Source: Priestia aryabhattai
GTDB lineage: Bacteria; Bacillota; Bacilli; Bacillales; Bacillaceae_H
Length of the DNA: 64,000 nucleotides
Direction of reading: 5' to 3'
NCBI RefSeq assembly: GCF_023715685.1
Contig: NZ_JAMBOQ010000005.1
Span: forward strand, 248,001 to 312,000
Shown here: in pieces, positions 46,285 through 55,269 of the stretch
How positions within the stretch are numbered: position 1 is the first letter of the stretch
Layout: the number at the start of each line of letters is the position of its first letter
Notes under the pieces: generated by a model
What the model was told of the DNA's origin: nothing
Seen by the model: the letters and a program-made list of their open reading frames with translations, nothing else
Database searches by the model: none
Program-made: the position numbers and the translations under genes

Positions 46285-48663
46285 ATGAACATAAAAAAAG
46301 CCGCCGTTTTAGGTTCAGGAGTTATGGGCTCTGGAATTGCAGCTCATTTAGCGAATGTAGGAATTCCAACGCTTTTGCTAGACGTGCTTCCAAATTCATT
46401 AACGCCAGACGAGGAAAAAAAACAGCTAACGCTTGAAGATAGGCAAGTGAGAAATCGGTTGAGCACAACTGCTCTAGCTAAATTAACGAAGCAAAAACCG
46501 GCGCCTTTAACGTCGAAGTCATCGCTATCTTTAATTACGCCAGGAAATCTTGAAGATCATTTACAGCAGTTAAGCGACTGCGATTGGATTATTGAAGTAG
46601 TGGTCGAACGCCTCGATATCAAACAGCAGTTATTCGAAAAGATTGACATTGTACGAAAAAAAGGAAGTATTGTAAGTTCAAACACTTCGGGAATATCCAT
46701 CCACGAAATGGCTAAAGGACGCTCAGAAGATTTTAAAGCGCATTTCCTAGGAACGCACTTTTTTAATCCACCGCGTTATTTAAAGTTATTAGAAATCATT
46801 CCAACTCATGATACAAAATTAGAAATTGTTGAATATATGAAAACGTTTGGTGAAGATGTATTAGGTAAAGGAGTAGTTATTGCAAAAGATACGCCTAACT
46901 TTATCGCCAACCGCATCGGTACGTACGGTTTACTTGTGACTGTTCAAGAAATGTTAAAAGGTAATTACAGCGTGGGAGAAGTAGACTCTGTGACGGGTCC
47001 CTTAATTGGAAGACCAAAAAGCGCAACGTTTCGAACGTTAGACGTAGTGGGACTAGACACATTTATTCACGTGGCCAACAATGTATTTGACAAAGTAGAA
47101 GGCAAAGAAAAAGAAGTGTTTGATGTACCTCTATTTATGAAACAAATGCAGGAAAATGGCTGGCTGGGAAGCAAGTCGGGGCAAGGCTTCTTTTTGAAGA
47201 AAGGAAAGGAAATTTTGGAACTCGATCCTGGTACACTTCAATACGTCGAGAGAAAGAAGTTAAAGACAGCTTCTACCGAGTTAAGTAAGCAGGCAAAAGG
47301 ACTACAAAATAAAATGAAAGCGCTTATATATTCTGATGATCGTGCTGGACAGCTTCTTTGGAATGTTATCAGTCCCGTTCTTGTATATGCAGCCGAGTTA
47401 AAAAATGAAATCGCTGACGATATCGTGGCAATTGATCAAGCTATGAAGTGGGGATTTGGCTGGAAAATGGGTCCGTTTGAGACGTGGGATGCCATTGGTT
47501 TAGAAAAGTCAATTGAGAAGATGGAGCAGTCTGGCTTAGCAATTCCGCAGTGGATAAAACAAATGCAGGAAAATGGATTTACAAGCTTCTATAAAGAAAT
47601 GGAAGGTCAAACGCTTTACTACGAAGATGATGAGTATAAAGTGGTAAAAGAAAATAAAAAGGTGATTCACCTGTCATCTTTACGCTCTCAAAATAATGTC
47701 ATTTTAGAAAACAGCGGAGCGAGTTTAATTGATTTAGGAGATGATGTGGCGTGCCTACAGTTTACTTCTCCTAACAATGCAATCGGGCTAGATATTATTA
47801 GCTTATTAAATCAGTCTCTTGAAGAAGTGAATAAGAACTATAAGGGGCTCGTCATAGGAAACCAAGGGAAAAATTTCTGCGTTGGCGCTAACTTAGCTAT
47901 GATTTTAATGGAAGCACAAGATGATAATTATGTTGAAATTGAGTTTGTTATTAAACAATTTCAGCAGGCAATGATGAAGGTGAAATACAATGAAAAGCCG
48001 GTTGTTGCCGCTCCGTTTGCGATGGCTCTTGGAGGAGGAGCAGAAATTTGCTTACCGTCAGCTAAAATCCAAGCCTCTGCTGAAACTTATATGGGCCTTG
48101 TAGAAGTAGGAGTCGGGCTAATTCCTGGTGGAGGAGGTAATAAGGAGCTTTATATTAAACAGCTAAATGGTTTACCTAACGGTATAACGCTCGATCTTCA
48201 GCAGATTGCCAATAAAACATTTGAAACAATTGCTACTGCAAAAGTTTCCACCTCTGCTGCAGAAGCTAGACAGCTAAACTTTTTAAATCGCCACGATGGC
48301 ATCAGTGTAAACGGAGATCACTTGCTGAATGATGCGAAGAACTCAGTCCTTGCTTTACATGACACAGGCTATAAACCGCCTGTAAGAAGTAAGGTTCCTG
48401 TTGTTGGAGAAACGGGATACGCAACGTTGCTGCTAGGAGCTCAATCCATGAAGTATTCAGGATATATATCGGAACATGACTATAAAATTGCTAGTAAGTT
48501 AGCATTTGTGTTAGCTGGAGGACGTGTAGCGTTTGGTTCCGAAGTTGATGAAGAGTATTTGCTGGATTTAGAGAGAGAAGCATTTTTAAGCCTTGTTGGA
48601 GAAGCGAAGTCTCAAGAACGTATGCAACACATGTTAGTTAAAGGAAAACCACTGCGCAATTAA
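46285..48663 (+). CDS. fadN: 3-hydroxyacyl-CoA dehydrogenase/enoyl-CoA hydratase FadN
   Basis: This 792-residue fusion enzyme does the hydration and NAD-dependent dehydrogenation steps of fatty-acid beta-oxidation. The N-terminal Rossmann fold shows AVLGSGVMGSGIAAHLANVG, and the middle has GTHFFNPPRYLKLLEII and the helical dimer domains. The C-terminal crotonase part (from about residue 480) has NFCVGANLAMIL and PFAMALGGGAEI. The dehydrogenase-first order is that of Bacillus FadN. ATG 46285 is preferred over GTG 46273, which overlaps the GGGGAT ribosome-binding region. fadA follows after 12 bp. Confidence 0.94.
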   Translation: MNIKKAAVLGSGVMGSGIAAHLANVGIPTLLLDVLPNSLTPDEEKKQLTLEDRQVRNRLSTTALAKLTKQKPAPLTSKSSLSLITPGNLEDHLQQLSDCDWIIEVVVERLDIKQQLFEKIDIVRKKGSIVSSNTSGISIHEMAKGRSEDFKAHFLGTHFFNPPRYLKLLEIIPTHDTKLEIVEYMKTFGEDVLGKGVVIAKDTPNFIANRIGTYGLLVTVQEMLKGNYSVGEVDSVTGPLIGRPKSATFRTLDVVGLDTFIHVANNVFDKVEGKEKEVFDVPLFMKQMQENGWLGSKSGQGFFLKKGKEILELDPGTLQYVERKKLKTASTELSKQAKGLQNKMKALIYSDDRAGQLLWNVISPVLVYAAELKNEIADDIVAIDQAMKWGFGWKMGPFETWDAIGLEKSIEKMEQSGLAIPQWIKQMQENGFTSFYKEMEGQTLYYEDDEYKVVKENKKVIHLSSLRSQNNVILENSGASLIDLGDDVACLQFTSPNNAIGLDIISLLNQSLEEVNKNYKGLVIGNQGKNFCVGANLAMILMEAQDDNYVEIEFVIKQFQQAMMKVKYNEKPVVAAPFAMALGGGAEICLPSAKIQASAETYMGLVEVGVGLIPGGGGNKELYIKQLNGLPNGITLDLQQIANKTFETIATAKVSTSAAEARQLNFLNRHDGISVNGDHLLNDAKNSVLALHDTGYKPPVRSKVPVVGETGYATLLLGAQSMKYSGYISEHDYKIASKLAFVLAGGRVAFGSEVDEEYLLDLEREAFLSLVGEAKSQERMQHMLVKGKPLRN

Positions 48664-48675
48664 GGGGGAGAAAAG

Positions 48676-49854
48676 ATGAGAGAAGCAGTTATTGTAGCAG
48701 GTGCTAGGACACCGGTCGGAAAAGCAAAAAAAGGTTCACTGGCAAGTGTTAGACCTGATGATTTGGGAGCCATTGCGGTTAAAGAAACTCTTCGCCGAGC
48801 AGGCGGATACGAAGGGCCAATTGATGATTTAATTATCGGTTGTGCGATGCCTGAAGCAGAACAAGGTTTGAATATGGCTCGAAATATTGGCGCTCTTGCA
48901 GGTTTGCCTTATACGGTGCCAGCAATAACGATTAATCGTTATTGTTCATCAGGTTTACAAAGTATCGCCTACGGTGCAGAAAGAATTATGCTAGGGCAAG
49001 CCAAAGCAGTGTTAGCTGGAGGGGCAGAATCAATGAGTTTTGTTCCAATGTTCGGAAACGTAGCGCGTCCGAATGTGCAGCTGGTTGAAAATGCGCCGGA
49101 GTATTATATGGGCATGGGACATACGGCAGAACAAGTGGCGATGAAATACGGTATTTCACGTGAAGACCAGGATGCATTTGCTGTACGCAGCCATCAAAAA
49201 GCAGCAAAAGCACTTCAAGAAGGGAAGTTTAACGACGAAATTGTTCCAGTGGAAGTGACGCTTCGAAAAGTTGATGAAGACAATAAGCTCCGTGAACAAA
49301 AGCTGATGTTCTCTCAAGATGAAGGAGTTCGTCCTGGCACAACTGCGGACGTATTAGGAAAACTTCGTCCAGCCTTTTCGATTAAAGGATCCGTAACAGC
49401 AGGAAATTCTTCGCAGACAAGTGACGGAGCTGCAGCAGTTTTTCTAATGGATAAAGAACAAGCTGAAGCAGAAGGCTTAAAGCCTTTGCTTAAGTTTCGC
49501 TCATTTGCAGTTGGAGGAGTTCCGCCTGAAGTAATGGGTATTGGCCCGGTAGCAGCCATCCCTAAAGCTCTTAAACTAGCAGGGCTGGAGCTTTCTGATA
49601 TAGGATTGTTTGAATTAAATGAAGCATTTGCTTCTCAAGCACTTGGCGTTATTCGTGAATTAAATATTAATGAAGATAAAGTAAATGTAAACGGAGGCGC
49701 TATTGCTTTAGGTCATCCATTAGGCTGTACTGGAGCTAAGCTGACTCTTAGCTTAATGCACGAAATGCAACGTCGAAATGAGCAGTTTGGTATTGTCACA
49801 ATGTGTATTGGCGGAGGAATGGGAGCTGCTGGTGTATTTGAATTGTTAGCATAA
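48676..49854 (+). CDS. fadA: Acetyl-CoA acyltransferase (thiolase) FadA
   Basis: This 392-residue thiolase cleaves 3-ketoacyl-CoA. The nucleophilic Cys is in INRYCSSGLQSIAYG (near residue 90), the His in GGAIALGHPLGCTGAK, and the second Cys in TMCIGGGMGAAGVFE. AAGGGGGAG precedes the ATG. It is the middle gene of fadNAE. The degradative role follows from the operon and its FadR box. Confidence 0.96.
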   Translation: MREAVIVAGARTPVGKAKKGSLASVRPDDLGAIAVKETLRRAGGYEGPIDDLIIGCAMPEAEQGLNMARNIGALAGLPYTVPAITINRYCSSGLQSIAYGAERIMLGQAKAVLAGGAESMSFVPMFGNVARPNVQLVENAPEYYMGMGHTAEQVAMKYGISREDQDAFAVRSHQKAAKALQEGKFNDEIVPVEVTLRKVDEDNKLREQKLMFSQDEGVRPGTTADVLGKLRPAFSIKGSVTAGNSSQTSDGAAAVFLMDKEQAEAEGLKPLLKFRSFAVGGVPPEVMGIGPVAAIPKALKLAGLELSDIGLFELNEAFASQALGVIRELNINEDKVNVNGGAIALGHPLGCTGAKLTLSLMHEMQRRNEQFGIVTMCIGGGMGAAGVFELLA

Positions 49855-49877
49855 TCATTTCAAAGGGGGATATGAAC

Positions 49878-51662
49878 ATGTCAAATAAAACAAAACAAAT
49901 GATTAAAGGTGGAAGCTTTTTAATTGAAGAAGGCGATGCAAGCCGCGTCTACACGCCGGAGGATTATACGTCTGAACAAAAGATGATTGCCAAGACGACA
50001 GATGAATTTGTAGAAAATGAAGTGCTTCCACAAGTGGAATATTTAGAAAAGCATGAGTTTGATCGTTCTGTAAAGTTATTAAAACAAGCTGGTGAATTAG
50101 GTTTACTTGGTGCAGATGTACCGGAAGAATATGGTGGGCTCGGTTTAGATAAGATTACGTCGGCTTTAATTGCTGAAAAAATGTCTCGAGCAGGCGGATT
50201 TTCCATCACTCATGGTGCTCACGTAGGAATTGGGTCATTGCCAATCGTCTTATTTGGAACAGAAGAACAAAAACAAGCGTATTTACCTGCTTTAGCGGTA
50301 GGGGAAAAAATAGCAGCTTATGCGTTAACTGAACCTGGTTCTGGTTCCGATGCCCTCGGTGCTCGAACAACAGCTCGCCTTAACGCAGAAGGCACACATT
50401 ATGTGTTAAATGGAGAAAAGCAGTGGATTACGAATGCCGGATTTGCTGATGTGTTCGTGGTGTATGCGAAAATCGATGGCGATAAATTTTCTGCTTTTAT
50501 CGTGGAGCGCGAATTCCCAGGCGTTTCGGTTGGACCGGAAGAGAAGAAAATGGGAATCAAGAGTTCATCAACAAGAACGTTGATCCTTGAAGATGCGCTT
50601 GTTCCAAAAGAGAACGTATTGGGTGAAATTGGAAAAGGTCATGTTATTGCGTTTAACATTTTAAATATTGGGCGCTATAAGCTTGGAGTTGGAGCAGTTG
50701 GAGCAGGGAAACGTGCGTTAGAAATTACGTCTCAATATGTTAACCAGCGTCAGCAGTTTAAAACGCCAATCGCTAAATTCTCATTAACACAAGAAAAGTT
50801 AGCAACAATGGCTTCTAAATTGTATGCAACTGAAAGCTCCGTCTATCGTACGGTAGGACTTTTTGAAGACCATATGGGCCAGCTTTCAGAAGAACAGCAA
50901 AAAGACGGAAAACAAATTGCGGCTTCCATTGCTGAATATGCCATTGAATGCTCATTAAATAAAGTGTTTGCAACGGAATCTCTTGACTACATCGTAGATG
51001 AAGGCGTCCAGCTTCACGGAGGCTATGGTTTTATGAGTGAGTATGAAATCGAGCGCCTGTATCGTGATTCCCGCATTAACCGTATTTTTGAAGGAACAAA
51101 TGAAATTAATCGTCTCTTAGTACCAGGCACATATTTACGCAAAGCGCTAAAAGGAGAGCTTCCACTGCTTCAAAAAGCACAAATGCTGCAAGAAGAATTG
51201 ATGATGCTTATGCCGCAGGAAGTAGGAAATGAGCTGTTAGATCAAGAAAAAATGCTTGTGCAAAATGGGAAGAAAATTGCGCTCTTGCTTTTAGGTCTAG
51301 CTGCACAGAAGTATGGCAAAGAATTAGAAAAAGAACAAGAAATTCTTGTTAATATTTCCGATATGATCAGTAACGTATATGCAATGGAATCCACTGTTTT
51401 ACGTACTGAAAAAGCCATTTCCAAAACAGGAGCAGATCAAAACAGTTTAAAAGTAAAATATACGCAAGTATTTTGCCAAGAAGCATTTAATCGAATCGAA
51501 GCAGATGCAAAAGAAACGTTAATTGGCGTTGAACAAGGTGATACGCTTAGAGTCATGCTTTCGTCTCTTCGCAAGTTAACGCGCTATACACCAATCAATG
51601 TGATTAGCGTAAAGCGCGAGATTGCGAAAACGCTTCTAAAAGTAGAGAAATTTACAGTTTAA
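49878..51662 (+). CDS. fadE: Acyl-CoA dehydrogenase FadE
   Basis: This FAD enzyme of 594 residues does the first oxidation of beta-oxidation. It has YALTEPGSGSDALGARTTA and NGEKQWITNAGFADVFVVYAK for FAD binding, LHGGYGFMSEYEIERLYRDSRINRIFEGTNEINR in the C-terminal helical domain, and an extra C-terminal helical region that makes it longer than the usual 380-residue form. ATG 49878 is chosen over ATG 49872, which is too close to AAAGGGGG. A strong terminator follows. Its electrons go to an electron-transfer flavoprotein encoded elsewhere. Confidence 0.95.
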   Translation: MSNKTKQMIKGGSFLIEEGDASRVYTPEDYTSEQKMIAKTTDEFVENEVLPQVEYLEKHEFDRSVKLLKQAGELGLLGADVPEEYGGLGLDKITSALIAEKMSRAGGFSITHGAHVGIGSLPIVLFGTEEQKQAYLPALAVGEKIAAYALTEPGSGSDALGARTTARLNAEGTHYVLNGEKQWITNAGFADVFVVYAKIDGDKFSAFIVEREFPGVSVGPEEKKMGIKSSSTRTLILEDALVPKENVLGEIGKGHVIAFNILNIGRYKLGVGAVGAGKRALEITSQYVNQRQQFKTPIAKFSLTQEKLATMASKLYATESSVYRTVGLFEDHMGQLSEEQQKDGKQIAASIAEYAIECSLNKVFATESLDYIVDEGVQLHGGYGFMSEYEIERLYRDSRINRIFEGTNEINRLLVPGTYLRKALKGELPLLQKAQMLQEELMMLMPQEVGNELLDQEKMLVQNGKKIALLLLGLAAQKYGKELEKEQEILVNISDMISNVYAMESTVLRTEKAISKTGADQNSLKVKYTQVFCQEAFNRIEADAKETLIGVEQGDTLRVMLSSLRKLTRYTPINVISVKREIAKTLLKVEKFTV

Positions 51663-51700
51663 ACAAAAAGGAGCTCGTTTCGCGAGCTCCTTTTTGTTTA
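51661..51700 (+). terminator. Terminator of the fadNAE operon
   Basis: AAACAAAAAGGAGCTCG and CGAGCTCCTTTTTGTTT form a perfect stem of about 17 bp with a short loop. Confidence 0.95.
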
Positions 51701-51777
51701 AGAAGCCTCTATCTAGGTAAATGATAAAGGATGTGTTAAAATACGAAAAAAGCTTAAAATAAAGGGTGGTTGACGAA

Positions 51778-52134
51778 ATGTCATTATTTTTTTATTCATA
51801 TCCAAAGTGTGGTACGTGTCGAAAAGCAAAGAAGTGGCTGGATGATAACGGAGTAGCGTATGAGGAAATTCATATTGTAGAAAACCAGCCAACAAAAGAG
51901 CAGCTGCAATCTTATTATCAGAACAGCGGCTTAGAATTAAAAAAATTCTTTAATACAAGCGGTAAAAAATATCGCGAATTAGGGCTTAAAGATAAAGTAA
52001 GTAGTGCGAGTGAAGACGAACTTCTGTCTATTCTTGCGTCAGATGGCATGTTAATTAAGCGTCCGCTGCTAACAGATGGACAAAAAGTAACGCTTGGTTT
52101 CAAAGAAGAGCAGTTTGAGAACGTGTGGAAGTAA
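51778..52134 (+). CDS. yusI: ArsC/Spx-family protein YusI
   Basis: This 118-residue thioredoxin-fold protein begins MSLFFYSYPKCGTCRKAKKWL, with a CxxC in place of the single catalytic Cys of classical arsenate reductases. GYL-type Spx contacts with RNA polymerase cannot be recognised. LIKRPLLTDGQKVTLGF is the usual family end. Its biochemical role is unknown; a thiol oxidoreductase is likely. ATG 51778 is preferred over GTG 51766, which lies within the AAAGGGTGG ribosome-binding site. Its place between fadE and gcvH matches B. subtilis yusI. Confidence 0.86.
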   Translation: MSLFFYSYPKCGTCRKAKKWLDDNGVAYEEIHIVENQPTKEQLQSYYQNSGLELKKFFNTSGKKYRELGLKDKVSSASEDELLSILASDGMLIKRPLLTDGQKVTLGFKEEQFENVWK

Positions 52135-52269
52135 GTTTTCAAATAGAAAATTTTTACCTTTTACGTTACACTGTTAATAGGAAGTTATTTTAGGTTGTAG
52201 AAAGTGTTCTCCACGTTGAAGGCGCTTTTTATATAAACAAATTACGATACATATTTTGGAGGGATTAAG

Positions 52270-52653
52270 ATGAGTACACCAAAAGATTTGCGTTATTCTG
52301 AAGAGCATGAATGGGTAAAAACAGAAGGAGACGTTGTCCGCGTAGGTATTACACATTTCGCTCAAGCTGAGCTTGGAGACATCGTATTCGTGGAACTGCC
52401 AGAAGTAGGAGCAACAGTAGAAGCTGACGAGCCGTTTGGTAGCGTTGAATCAGTAAAAACAGTTTCTGAACTTTACGCACCAATTAGCGGCGAAGTTGTA
52501 GCAGTAAACGACAACTTAAGCGATAGCCCTGAACTTGTTAATGAATCTCCATACGAAGAAGCATGGATGATTACAATCAAACCATCTGATGCTTCTCAAG
52601 TAGACAAGCTAATGACAGCAGAACAATACGAAGAAATGACAAACGAAGGATAA
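52270..52653 (+). CDS. gcvH: Glycine cleavage system H protein
   Basis: This 127-residue lipoyl-carrier protein has the lipoylation site [18 protein letters not shown], with Lys near residue 63. It shuttles the aminomethyl group in glycine cleavage. In B. subtilis it is also the relay through which octanoate is passed to other lipoyl proteins by LipM and LipL. The other glycine-cleavage genes are not here, which fits that second role. TTGGAGGG precedes the ATG. The terminator after it overlaps the next gene's ribosome-binding site. Confidence 0.96.
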   Translation: MSTPKDLRYSEEHEWVKTEGDVVRVGITHFAQAELGDIVFVELPEVGATVEADEPFGSVESVKTVSELYAPISGEVVAVNDNLSDSPELVNESPYEEAWMITIKPSDASQVDKLMTAEQYEEMTNEG

Positions 52654-52693
52654 TATTCCTCCATAAATTGTCTTTATGAAAAGTTTTTGACTG

Positions 52694-52732
52694 GACACTC
52701 TATTAGTAAACAAGCTAAAGGAGTGTCTTTTT
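52694..52732 (+). terminator. gcvH terminator that contains the yusG ribosome-binding site
   Basis: GACACTC (52694-52700) pairs with GAGTGTC (52721-52727), followed by TTTTT and then directly by the yusG ATG at 52733. The right arm is part of AAAGGAGTG, the yusG Shine-Dalgarno sequence. The 20-base loop is large, so the stem may be weak. Confidence 0.6.
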
Positions 52733-52978
52733 ATGTTTGAACGACAAAAAATGGACGTTACAGATCGCGTTACAGCTAAATTTCATGACGGCGGTATGAA
52801 ATTATATGTTGATAAGCAGCCAATTGGTGAAGTTAGTTACGGAACAAGCGGCAATGAATACCGTTTTGAAGAAGGATATTCGCAAGAAAATAATAAGTTC
52901 TATCAATATGCAGACGTACAAAAGCAAGGTGAAGCGCAAAAATATACAGACTGCGACGAAGAAGCAGGATGGTGCTAA
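52733..52978 (+). CDS. yusG: YusG (DUF2553) small protein
   Basis: This 81-residue acidic protein starts MFERQKMDVTDRVTAKFHD and ends in YTDCDEEAGWC. It contains a beta-rich core (GGMKLYVDKQPIGEVSYG). It has no membrane segment or known function. Two cysteines near the C-terminus could bind metal or form a disulfide. Its place after gcvH matches B. subtilis yusG. Its ribosome-binding site lies in the preceding terminator stem, and it has its own terminator. Confidence 0.85.
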   Translation: MFERQKMDVTDRVTAKFHDGGMKLYVDKQPIGEVSYGTSGNEYRFEEGYSQENNKFYQYADVQKQGEAQKYTDCDEEAGWC

Positions 52979-53002
52979 ACAGTGGCAACTGCCGCTGTTT
53001 TT
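52977..53002 (+). terminator. Terminator of yusG
   Basis: AAACAGTGGC (52977-52986) pairs with GCCGCTGTTT (52991-53000) with one wobble and a 4-base loop, followed by TT. Confidence 0.82.
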
Positions 53003-53159
53003 CTTGTTTTATGGAAACAATATGGCCTAAGCTGCTTTTTAAAACAGTTCTTTCTTGCAAATTTCTTTTAAAAAACAGGTGAACTGTGATACATTAACGA
53101 ATATTGTATAGCATAAAGAAATGATGTTACTATACAACTGATGATTATGGGTGATGAAA

Positions 53160-53510
53160 ATGGGGCTAATTGAAATTGAAAAAGTAATTATTGTCGAAGG
53201 AAAATCAGATAAAAAACGTATTCAAGATATCATTCGAGAACCAATCGAAATTATCTGTACAAACGGTACGATTAGTTTATCAAAGCTGGATGAAATTATT
53301 GACTGTACGTTTAACAAAGAGGTATACATACTCGTTGACTCTGATGATTCAGGGAATAAGCTGAGAAAACAATTTAAACGAGAGCTTCCGGAAGCAGAGC
53401 ATCTATATATTGATAAAATGTACCGAGAAGTTGCTGCCGCCCCTAGACATCACATAGCAACAGTATTACTGAGTGCCAATATCGATGTTAATGCAGAATT
53501 TTTAACATAA
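53160..53510 (+). CDS. yusF: Toprim-domain protein YusF
   Basis: This protein of about 116 residues is almost entirely a Toprim fold. The conserved Glu is in KVIIVEGKSDKKRI and the metal-binding DxD in VYILVDSDDSGNKLRK, as in small nucleases and primase-like proteins (for example RNase M5). It is a stand-alone Toprim protein of unproven function. The start is ambiguous: GGGTGAT at about 53149-53155 suits ATG 53160 best; ATG 53154 and GTG 53151 are in frame. Six bases separate it from the next gene's first ATG. Confidence 0.86.
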   Translation: MGLIEIEKVIIVEGKSDKKRIQDIIREPIEIICTNGTISLSKLDEIIDCTFNKEVYILVDSDDSGNKLRKQFKRELPEAEHLYIDKMYREVAAAPRHHIATVLLSANIDVNAEFLT

Positions 53511-53524
53511 AAGGAATGAGCAAC

Positions 53525-53824
53525 ATGCAAGAATGGAGCGAAAAACAGCTTGATGATCAGTTAAAAGAAGGAGAAAGAGCGTTTATCTTTTTCCATACGC
53601 CTTTTTGCGGAACATGTCAGCTGGCAAAAAAAATGTTAACCGTAGCAGAAGTTATGCTTCCAGATATAACCATAGGAATGAGCAATTTAAATTATATGCC
53701 TTCAAAAGCAGAAGTATTTTCAATTGAAAGTGTACCCTGCTTGATTGAAGTGAAAAATGGCTCAATGGTAAAAAAACTCTATGCGTTTCATTCCATTGAG
53801 CACGTGCTTGAAGAGCTTCGGTAA
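53525..53824 (+). CDS. yusE: Thioredoxin-like protein YusE
   Basis: This 99-residue thioredoxin-fold protein has the redox motif FCGTCQLAKKML (CGTC) near residue 23 and the cis-Pro region VFSIESVPCLIEVKNG. It probably acts as a thiol-disulfide oxidoreductase in the cytosol; partners are unknown. ATG 53525 has AAGGA nine bases upstream, whereas ATG 53516 directly follows it. It is likely cotranscribed with yusF. Confidence 0.88.
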   Translation: MQEWSEKQLDDQLKEGERAFIFFHTPFCGTCQLAKKMLTVAEVMLPDITIGMSNLNYMPSKAEVFSIESVPCLIEVKNGSMVKKLYAFHSIEHVLEELR

Positions 53825-53885
53825 TCAAACGTTTGTTTAAAATGAAGAAATTGAAAGAGGGCGAACCGTTGGGGCTGTTGAAATC

Positions 53886-53902
53886 TTGGGATATTATCCC
53901 AA
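53886..53902. other. 17-bp palindrome upstream of the metNPQ promoter
   Basis: TTGGGATATTATCCCAA is a perfect 8-bp-arm palindrome 13 bp before the -35 element. It has no T tract, so it is more like an operator than a terminator for yusE. The binding protein is unknown. Confidence 0.5.
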
Positions 53903-53914
53903 AGACAAAATCTG

Positions 53915-53943
53915 TTGACAGCCTATCTGACACATGCTAAAAT
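53915..53943 (+). promoter_or_regulatory. Promoter of the metNPQ operon
   Basis: TTGACA (53915-53920), 17 bp, TAAAAT (53938-53943). This near-consensus promoter would start transcription near 53950, about 55 nt before the SAM riboswitch. ATGAATGTTCAT at 53951-53962 is a small palindrome at the start point. Confidence 0.85.
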
Positions 53944-54004
53944 CACACTCATGAATGTTCATAAATGAATGAATATTTCCCAAAAACAAAATAATTGTTG
54001 CGAA

Positions 54005-54160
54005 CTCTTATCAAGAGAGGTGGAGGGACTGAGCCCTGTGAAACCCGGCAACCGTCAGACTAACTGAAATGGTGCCAATTCCTGCAAAGCTATGCGCTTT
54101 GAAAGATGAGAGAAAGGATTAAATATCGAGCCTTTCTGTCATGCGCAGAGAGGCTTTTTT
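54005..54160 (+). ncRNA. SAM-I (S-box) riboswitch with terminator
   Basis: The aptamer runs from CTCTTATC (54005) to GATGAGAG (54112), which pair as P1. It contains the conserved GAGGTGGAGGGACTGAGCCC, TGAAACCCGGCAACC and GGTGCCAATTCCTGCAAAGC-type segments. The expression platform is clear: AGCCTTTCTG (54129-54138) pairs with CAGAGAGGCT (54146-54155), followed by T6. The competing antiterminator uses AGAAAGG (54111-54117) with CCTTTCT. SAM binding would terminate transcription before metN. Confidence 0.96.
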
Positions 54161-54243
54161 AATGGGGAAAATTGTTTTACGGCTTTTTCATTCTATAGGG
54201 CAACCTAATATAATTAAGTTTTTACTAAAGAAGGTGAAGAAAT

Positions 54244-55269
54244 ATGATTACATTAACAGACGTTACAAAAATTTATCAGGCCAAAAGCGGTCAAGTAACA
54301 GCTGTTGATAATGTGAATCTAACCGTTAACCAAGGTGAAATTTACGGAATTATTGGTTATAGCGGAGCGGGGAAAAGCTCTTTAATTCGCTTGCTAAACG
54401 GATTAGAAACACCAACAACAGGAACGGTCGAAGTAGCAGGTAATGATATTGGAAAAATTAAAGGCGGAAAACTCAGAAAAGCTAGACAAGAAATCAGTAT
54501 GGTATTTCAGCACTTTAATATCTTGTGGTCGCGTACGGTACGAGAAAATATTGCCTTTCCGTTAGAAATAGCAGGGATTTCAAAAGAGAAAAGACTGAAA
54601 CGAGTAGATGAGCTCATCAAGCTAGTTGGACTTGAGGGTCGTGAAAATGCTTATCCATCACAGCTTAGCGGTGGACAAAAACAGCGTGTTGGTATTGCTC
54701 GAGCGCTAGCGAATAATCCAAAAGTATTGCTGTGTGATGAAGCAACATCAGCGCTTGATCCACAAACGACAGATTCCATTTTAGATCTGTTAGTAGATAT
54801 TAATGAGAAGCTAGGGTTAACAATTGTATTGATTACACATGAAATGCACGTCATTCGTAAAATTTGTCATCGAGTAGCTGTTATGGAAAATGGCGCAGTG
54901 GTAGAAGAAGGACAAGTGCTAGAAGTATTCAGAAAACCTAAGCAGCCGATTACAAAACGATTTGTTCAACAGATTTCTGAACCAGAAGAAACGTTTGAAA
55001 CGATTGAACAAGTACAAGAGTTATATCCAAGCGGTCAAATTATTCAGCTGACATTTGTTGGCGGAAAAGCAGAGCAACCGCTAATTACAGCGATTTTAAA
55101 ACAGTTTGACGTAACGATTAATATTTTGCAAGGAAAGATTTCTCATACACAAACAGGTTCATATGGAACGTTGTTTGTTCATTTAGACGGGGAATTAACA
55201 GAAGTTGAAAAAGTCATTGCATACATTAATGAGCAGCAGGTAGAAGTGGAGGTAATGACAAATGCTTGA
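54244..55269 (+). CDS. metN: Methionine ABC transporter ATPase MetN
   Basis: This 341-residue ATPase has Walker A GYSGAGKSSLIRLLNGLE, signature QLSGGQKQRVGIARAL, Walker B VLLCDEATSALDP and the switch His in ITHEMH. A C-terminal ACT-like (NIL) domain from about residue 265 senses methionine in this family. With MetP and MetQ it imports methionine, including D-methionine. AAGGTGAAG precedes the ATG. It overlaps metP by 8 bp. Control is by the SAM riboswitch upstream. Confidence 0.96.
   Translation: MITLTDVTKIYQAKSGQVTAVDNVNLTVNQGEIYGIIGYSGAGKSSLIRLLNGLETPTTGTVEVAGNDIGKIKGGKLRKARQEISMVFQHFNILWSRTVRENIAFPLEIAGISKEKRLKRVDELIKLVGLEGRENAYPSQLSGGQKQRVGIARALANNPKVLLCDEATSALDPQTTDSILDLLVDINEKLGLTIVLITHEMHVIRKICHRVAVMENGAVVEEGQVLEVFRKPKQPITKRFVQQISEPEETFETIEQVQELYPSGQIIQLTFVGGKAEQPLITAILKQFDVTINILQGKISHTQTGSYGTLFVHLDGELTEVEKVIAYINEQQVEVEVMTNA

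Noticed and set aside
53951..53978. FadR box near metN (ATGAATGTTCAT followed by ATGAATGAATATT)
   Set aside because: The TGAATGA-N4-TCATTCA symmetry is missing, and the operon is not lipid-related.
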